Below, in pieces: positions 59,798 to 64,000 of a stretch of 64,000 bases of DNA. The translations under genes and the position numbers were made by a program. The stretch's first letter is position 1; every line of letters starts with the position of its first letter. Source of the DNA: Paguma larvata. Lineage: Eukaryota; Chordata; Mammalia; Carnivora; Viverridae. The stretch spans positions 52,480,960-52,544,959 of the forward strand of contig CM057839.1 in assembly GCA_030068075.1 (NCBI GenBank), in the 5' to 3' direction. The notes below the pieces were generated by a model. The model was not told the origin of the DNA, did not search any database, and saw nothing but the letters and a program-made list of their open reading frames with translations.

Positions 59798-59971
59798 TTG
59801 GATTTTGAGGGAAAAGAGTACAACTTTTGCAGTGGATTATTTCTTTGACGACAGCCACTTCTGTTGGCGGTGGCGGTGGTACCAGTCCCAGGCCTGGTAT
59901 CATTGGGTTAATGGGGGTGATCCCAGTCATCATGTTGAGGCCTGGATCAAAGCCTGGGACACAGATTGAGT
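59798..59971 (-). CDS. ENOX1: ENOX1 internal coding exon: proline-rich / CxxC segment
   Basis: This 174-bp exon is the most upstream coding exon visible. It enters in phase 1 after TTTACAG and leaves in phase 1 at A|GTAAGT, a strong donor. Translated on the minus strand it gives SICVPGF, NMMTGITPINP, then VPPPPPTE and a CKSC motif ending FPQNP. I recognise these as the N-terminal region of ENOX1, just before its RRM (about residues 70-128 of human ENOX1, from memory). ENOX1 is known as a cell-surface hydroquinone/NADH oxidase with protein disulfide-thiol exchange activity. The CxxC pair is an obvious thiol candidate, but its role here is inference. The A|AT junction codon joins in frame to the next exon, which starts with LPPPSTRE. 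The preceding exon, carrying the start codon, was not found up to position 64000. Confidence 0.95.
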
Positions 59972-60080
59972 CTGTAAAGTACACAAGATAACATTGTGGC
60001 TGGAGGATCTGAAATCAATTTTCATTGTTGTTTTTTTGCTGTTTTCTTGCAAAGAATTTTTGACTCTATGCTTTCTGGGT

Positions 60081-60126
60081 TTTATTTGTTTGTTTGTTTT
60101 GTTTTTGTTTTTGTTTTTTTTTTTAA
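60081..60126. repeat. (TTTG)n/T-rich simple repeat
   Basis: TTTATTTGTTTGTTTGTTTTG then TTTTTG units end in a run of T. It may be the tail of a decayed minus-oriented retroposon, but no body is recognisable. Confidence 0.85.
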
Positions 60127-61589
60127 TTTCTCCTGAAGATGTAGCATCATAGAAAGCTATTCCAGAAAGGTAAAGAGAAAATAAAAGATGAACTTAAAAC
60201 TACATGAAAAGGAAATTATATTACTTAAAATATTAACTCGGCAGAACAGAACATGGCATATTAAAGTGGAAAACCATGCACCATGAAACTTTGCTATTAT
60301 TGAGAATGTGATTTTCTGTTTCTTAACATCAGTGTATTGTTTACACTGCCTTATGACCAGAATGTGGGAAAAATACCACTTAACATTGAAGTGCCCTGTG
60401 AATCTAATTGTCAATCTGGTTTTATCAAAAGAGCCTTCTTACCCGAGTGACCTAGATTTAGAAAAGTTCAATTTATATGTGCATACTTTATAATGATACA
60501 TTCAGGTCCAACCTAACCTATTTCCCCCAGGAATAAAAAAACAATGAGTGACTATAATTACTAAGGCTGGGTTAGATACACACAGGCACAAAATTAGCTG
60601 TACATTTCTGGATTCTATTGGGTAATCACGCTTTCTGCCTCTAATTCAATCAACAAATAATTGACCAACCCTTCTGAAATCTTTATGCCCTGTACAAAAC
60701 CAACAAATTTACGCTCTATATAAAAAAAAAAGAAGAAGAAAGGAGGCAAAAGAAATGGGTTTTCCAATATAAGCAATGAGTTGTTTTTTTTCGTTTTGTT
60801 TTGTTTTTTAGTGTGGTAATGAAACAAGTAACTGCAAAGGTGATATACAGGGATTTTCTTTTCCTAAGTAAGATTTATTTACAAAAAGGGACTGTGCGGT
60901 AATGCACCCAGTGTCTAAAAGTAGCTGCAAGGGGGTCCCTCTCCTGCGAGTTTTTCTGTTTGCACAAAGCAGACAGTCTCACTGGCGGTGTGATGACGTG
61001 CCAAGCAGACACACAGGAGCACAGGTCGCCAGGAGTAGTCGTGGTGACCCTCCGCTACTCCTCGGCAGTGACACCTCTCTTCTTCCTCTCCTATCCTTTC
61101 TCCCTCAGCACCCTGCATCATTCCCATTCCTCCCTCCTGGCCCCTCTGATCGCGGAAAGCCCCTGCCTTCGTGGCGTGGCCTCACTCTTGGCTTACCTGT
61201 GCTGAAAGGTCCGAGAAGCCTGGAGGCAGGCGAAGTGACAGCCACACCCTCTGTTTACTAAGACACTCCGGTGCAAACGAAGCGCCAGCAAAAACTCTTC
61301 CTTTCTGGGGAAAGGTTTACTAGAGCTTTCCTCCGGCTACCCTGGATATTTCCACTCTCCTTCTGGGTCGAACAGAATAAGCAGGGCGAGGCCGGTCTAT
61401 AGCCCCCGGAGGGCTGCTGTCCCACTTAGTAGCAGATCCATCTAACTTGACAGTGTACCAGTGTGACTTCAGTAAAGTGAGGGTTTTTTTTTTTTTCAGT
61501 TTTGCTTTTGTTTTAAAAAAAAAATCCTAAATCTAAATGCCAAATAAGCATTCTGAGTCATCTTAACATTCTAGGTACTTCTTCTGTAA

Positions 61590-61865
61590 TTATCGTTCTT
61601 AGTTTCTTCATCTGTAACGTGGGATTGTTTGGCGAATAATCTCTTGCAGCACTAGTAGGGATTCTGTGCTGACATTGCTCAAAAGAAGTGATAGACAAAA
61701 GACATGAAGGTTTGGAAGTGACAGACACAAGACTCACCCTTTGGTTAGTCATTTAATCCCCATAAAGTTTCCCATTTTACAGATAAAGAAATTGAGGCTG
61801 AAAGCAGTTGGGTGAAATCTCTAACATCACAAGCCAAACAAAGGCAGAGTCGGCGTGAGGGCCCC
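61590..61865 (+). repeat. MIR fragments
   Basis: TTAGTTTCTTCATCTGTAACGTGGGATTGTTTGG at 61600 and CCCATTTTACAGATAAAGAAATTGAGGCTGAAAG at 61770 are two MIR segments, separated by sequence I cannot place. Confidence 0.65.
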
Positions 61866-63204
61866 TCCGTCTCCTGAGGCTTTCCAAGTTTCCATTCAAA
61901 TGAACCAACTCGATCTTTCACCTGATCGAGGTCACTACTAAACATTTACTCCGCTCTTCAAAAAAGTCAAGATGTATCCTTGTGACCCAGATGCCAAGTC
62001 TGAAGGGGAAGTTCCCGAGCAGAATGGCTTTCAGCGTCTCAGCTTATCTGTCTCGTCTTAAGAAATTTGCTTGCAAGGACTTCAGGGATGATGGCCACTG
62101 AAACAACAGATCGGCTTTCAAGGTGAATGTATTAGAAATCGAAATATTGGCATGCATATGCTTTTATTTAATCCCATTCTGTACATAAGGTCTGTCTGTT
62201 TCCTTCCTGGCCTGGCCCTCTCTAATATTTGCCAACACAGGGTGATTTAAGGCTGAAACGGCTCAGGACAGCAAACCCTGTGAATTATAATAACCAGATG
62301 TTTCTCACAAATGAGATGAGAAGCCTGGTGCTTCTGTTCTCTTTTAGTCGTAACAGACTTCTGTTTTCTTTTGGACGGGCAAACAAATAAATGGGGACAA
62401 AAGACACTTCTCTCGAGCAAAATATTTTATATAGAGTAAGAGTTACTTTGCTTTTTCTGAGACAGCAATATGAAGAGACTCCGTGGTTTAATGAAATCTG
62501 CATGGTGACTACAGTAGCTTGAAAAGAGCTTAGAAGGGAATTAACACTTAAATTATGTTGGACCTCAAAGGCTCTGAGATTCGGTATTTGAGAGGAGAAA
62601 GTAGGGAAGGATTAGACCTTTTTTTTTTTTTTAAATAAGAACCCATTACTTTTTAACAATATATGAACAGATGGAAATTGTTTTCTCAAATAGCACAGGA
62701 GCCTATTATGCACTAACTCATTAAAGGAAATGCACAATTTTGGGGAGTCTGAGAAAGACAGACGGACCGGAAGACAAAGGTGGAGGGAGAATTCAAGCTC
62801 TACGAGTCCGTTCCTTGTCTTGCTTAGCAAAGTGCCCCTGTGAACTTCAGAGATAATGAGTTATAATTCCACTCACGGAAAAGAGGAAGAAGGCTTAAAT
62901 TGCACCAAGAAAGAATCCAATTACGTACAGAGTAGACCTTTCTTTCAGAAGTCGTACTTAAACAAGAGGAAGGGTTATTTATTTCAAAGACGGAAGCCCT
63001 GTCTGGCTCCTCCTTGGACCGCAGACAAGCAAGCACAGAGGTGCTGAGGCTGAAGCTGAGCACATGTTTCTTTCTAGTTGTCTTTTCCCAGTTGGACAAG
63101 ACGAAGCCAGAAACGAAAGTCCTGCTTACTGAGGCATCCGGTCCAGTGAGTGTTTCATCAATTAGACGAGCAGTTTTCAGAGGGCAGGTTAGGGTCTCGG
63201 ATTC

Positions 63205-63300
63205 AGGCACGACAGTTTCTTTCATCCATTCATTTGGCATTTGCCAGGCACATACTACTGCCAGGATCTGGCTTCGGGGACTATGATATGTTCCCCACTT
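63205..63300 (+). repeat. L2-like fragment
   Basis: TTTCATCCATTCATTTGGCATTTGCCAGGCACATACTACTGCCAGGATCTGGCTTCGGGGA resembles the L2 3' segment with a body of tgccaggcactg type. Confidence 0.5.
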
Positions 63301-64000
63301 GGGAAAATCACAGTGTTTAAGGAAAATGTGAAAGATGGGCACCAAACTCAGCGGAAGAGTTGGGAAACACAAACCGAGGTTCCAGGGGCGGCCCAGGAAG
63401 GGGCCTGCTGGGGAGCGCCTGACAGGCCTGGGGAATTCCAAACAACAGTCCATGCAACAGCAAGACGAGCATGCGAGAGTGTGACCACAGTGGCCTGAGG
63501 GGCTGCGGGAGTCGGGTTAGATGAGAAGGCATCTTGCTGTTCGAGGTTGGATGTGCACTTTCCAGACAGAGGCCCCCTGCTGGCTGTGCTGCCCTCCCAT
63601 GCCCCCACCGCTCCCTCTCAATTTGTCTGCTGCCCCTAGCCTTGCCTGGCCCCCTTTCCCATCAATGCCTCGCTGAAGTCTAATTATTTGAAATGACAAT
63701 TAGACCCCCCTTGAAAGAAAGGCAATAGAGGCCTGTCTCCATCAGGCCTGGACCTAACCAGGTGAAGTGTGGGCGTGGATGCTGGGCTGAGCTGAGGCTC
63801 GAGGGACACAGGTGCGCTGTCAGCGCTGGGAATAAGGGTGGCCCAGAAGGCAGGGCACAGTGTTCCAAGAGAATAATACGAAAAAAGAGGCAGGAATCAG
63901 GCCAAAGGTTAGCATTAGGTCTAGTCCTGGGCAGAGGTCATTAGTAGAAGACAAAACACAAGACCAGGCAGGCCAGCTTTGCGAGGGGGCGCCGTTGGCG

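Larger units (their letters stand above)
59972..64000 (-). other. ENOX1: ENOX1 intron (partial), toward the 5' end of the gene
   Basis: No upstream ENOX1 exon was found here. It contains a T/G-rich simple repeat at 60.1 kb, MIR fragments at 61.6-61.9 kb and an L2-like stretch near 63.2 kb. A 209-codon open frame on the minus strand (62824-63453) shows no domain and overlaps the L2-like sequence, so I do not call it a gene. Confidence 0.85.

Noticed and set aside
59972..64000. First ENOX1 coding exon (N-terminus)
   Set aside because: No open segment matching the expected N-terminal sequence was seen; it probably lies beyond 64000.
1..64000. CRISPR arrays, phage or bacterial operons
   Set aside because: There are no regularly spaced repeats or dense coding; the sequence is a vertebrate intron-exon landscape with carnivore SINEs.

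Overview
This is a 64 kb piece of a mammalian chromosome, almost certainly from a cat-like carnivore (Feliformia). The organism call rests on at least fourteen copies of the tRNA-derived carnivore SINE (CAN-SINE), whose sequence matches the felid type. Old pan-mammalian repeats (MIR, L2, MER5, Tigger) fill much of the remainder. No prokaryotic or viral gene organisation is present.

The only protein-coding gene I can support is ENOX1 (ecto-NOX disulfide-thiol exchanger 1), transcribed on the minus strand. Six consecutive internal coding exons lie at 59798-59971, 58367-58573, 54449-54682, 43824-44036, 24406-24512 and 20324-20441, in transcript order. All have AG acceptors and GT donors, and their phases agree at every junction. 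Together they are 1053 bp, or 351 codons, roughly residues 70 to 421 of the human protein (human numbering from memory). They cover the proline-rich/CxxC segment, the whole RRM, the basic helical segment after it, a conserved alpha-helical region, and the acidic MEMSDDE stretch. The start codon, the first coding exon, the C-terminal coiled coil and the stop codon lie outside the window.

Layout by + coordinate: 1-20323 is intron after the last visible exon and has few young repeats between 7.4 and 26.5 kb. 20324-24512 holds two short exons. 24513-43823 is a 19.3 kb intron with a dense transposon cluster at 31-38.3 kb (Tigger1, nested CAN-SINEs, Tigger2, MIR) and a long polypyrimidine tract at 41.8 kb. 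43824-54682 holds two exons separated by 10.4 kb; the exon at 54.5 kb sits in a CpG-rich block. 54683-59971 holds the RRM exon, the proline-rich exon and a 5S rRNA pseudogene. 59972-64000 is intron toward the 5' end of the gene.

The most noteworthy observations are a 5S rRNA retropseudogene with a 13-bp target-site duplication and no A tail, a SINE-in-SINE insertion with both duplications intact, a SINE with a duplicated B-box, four successive symmetric exons in phase 1, and a weak splice donor on the RRM exon. I found no evidence of an undescribed biological system.
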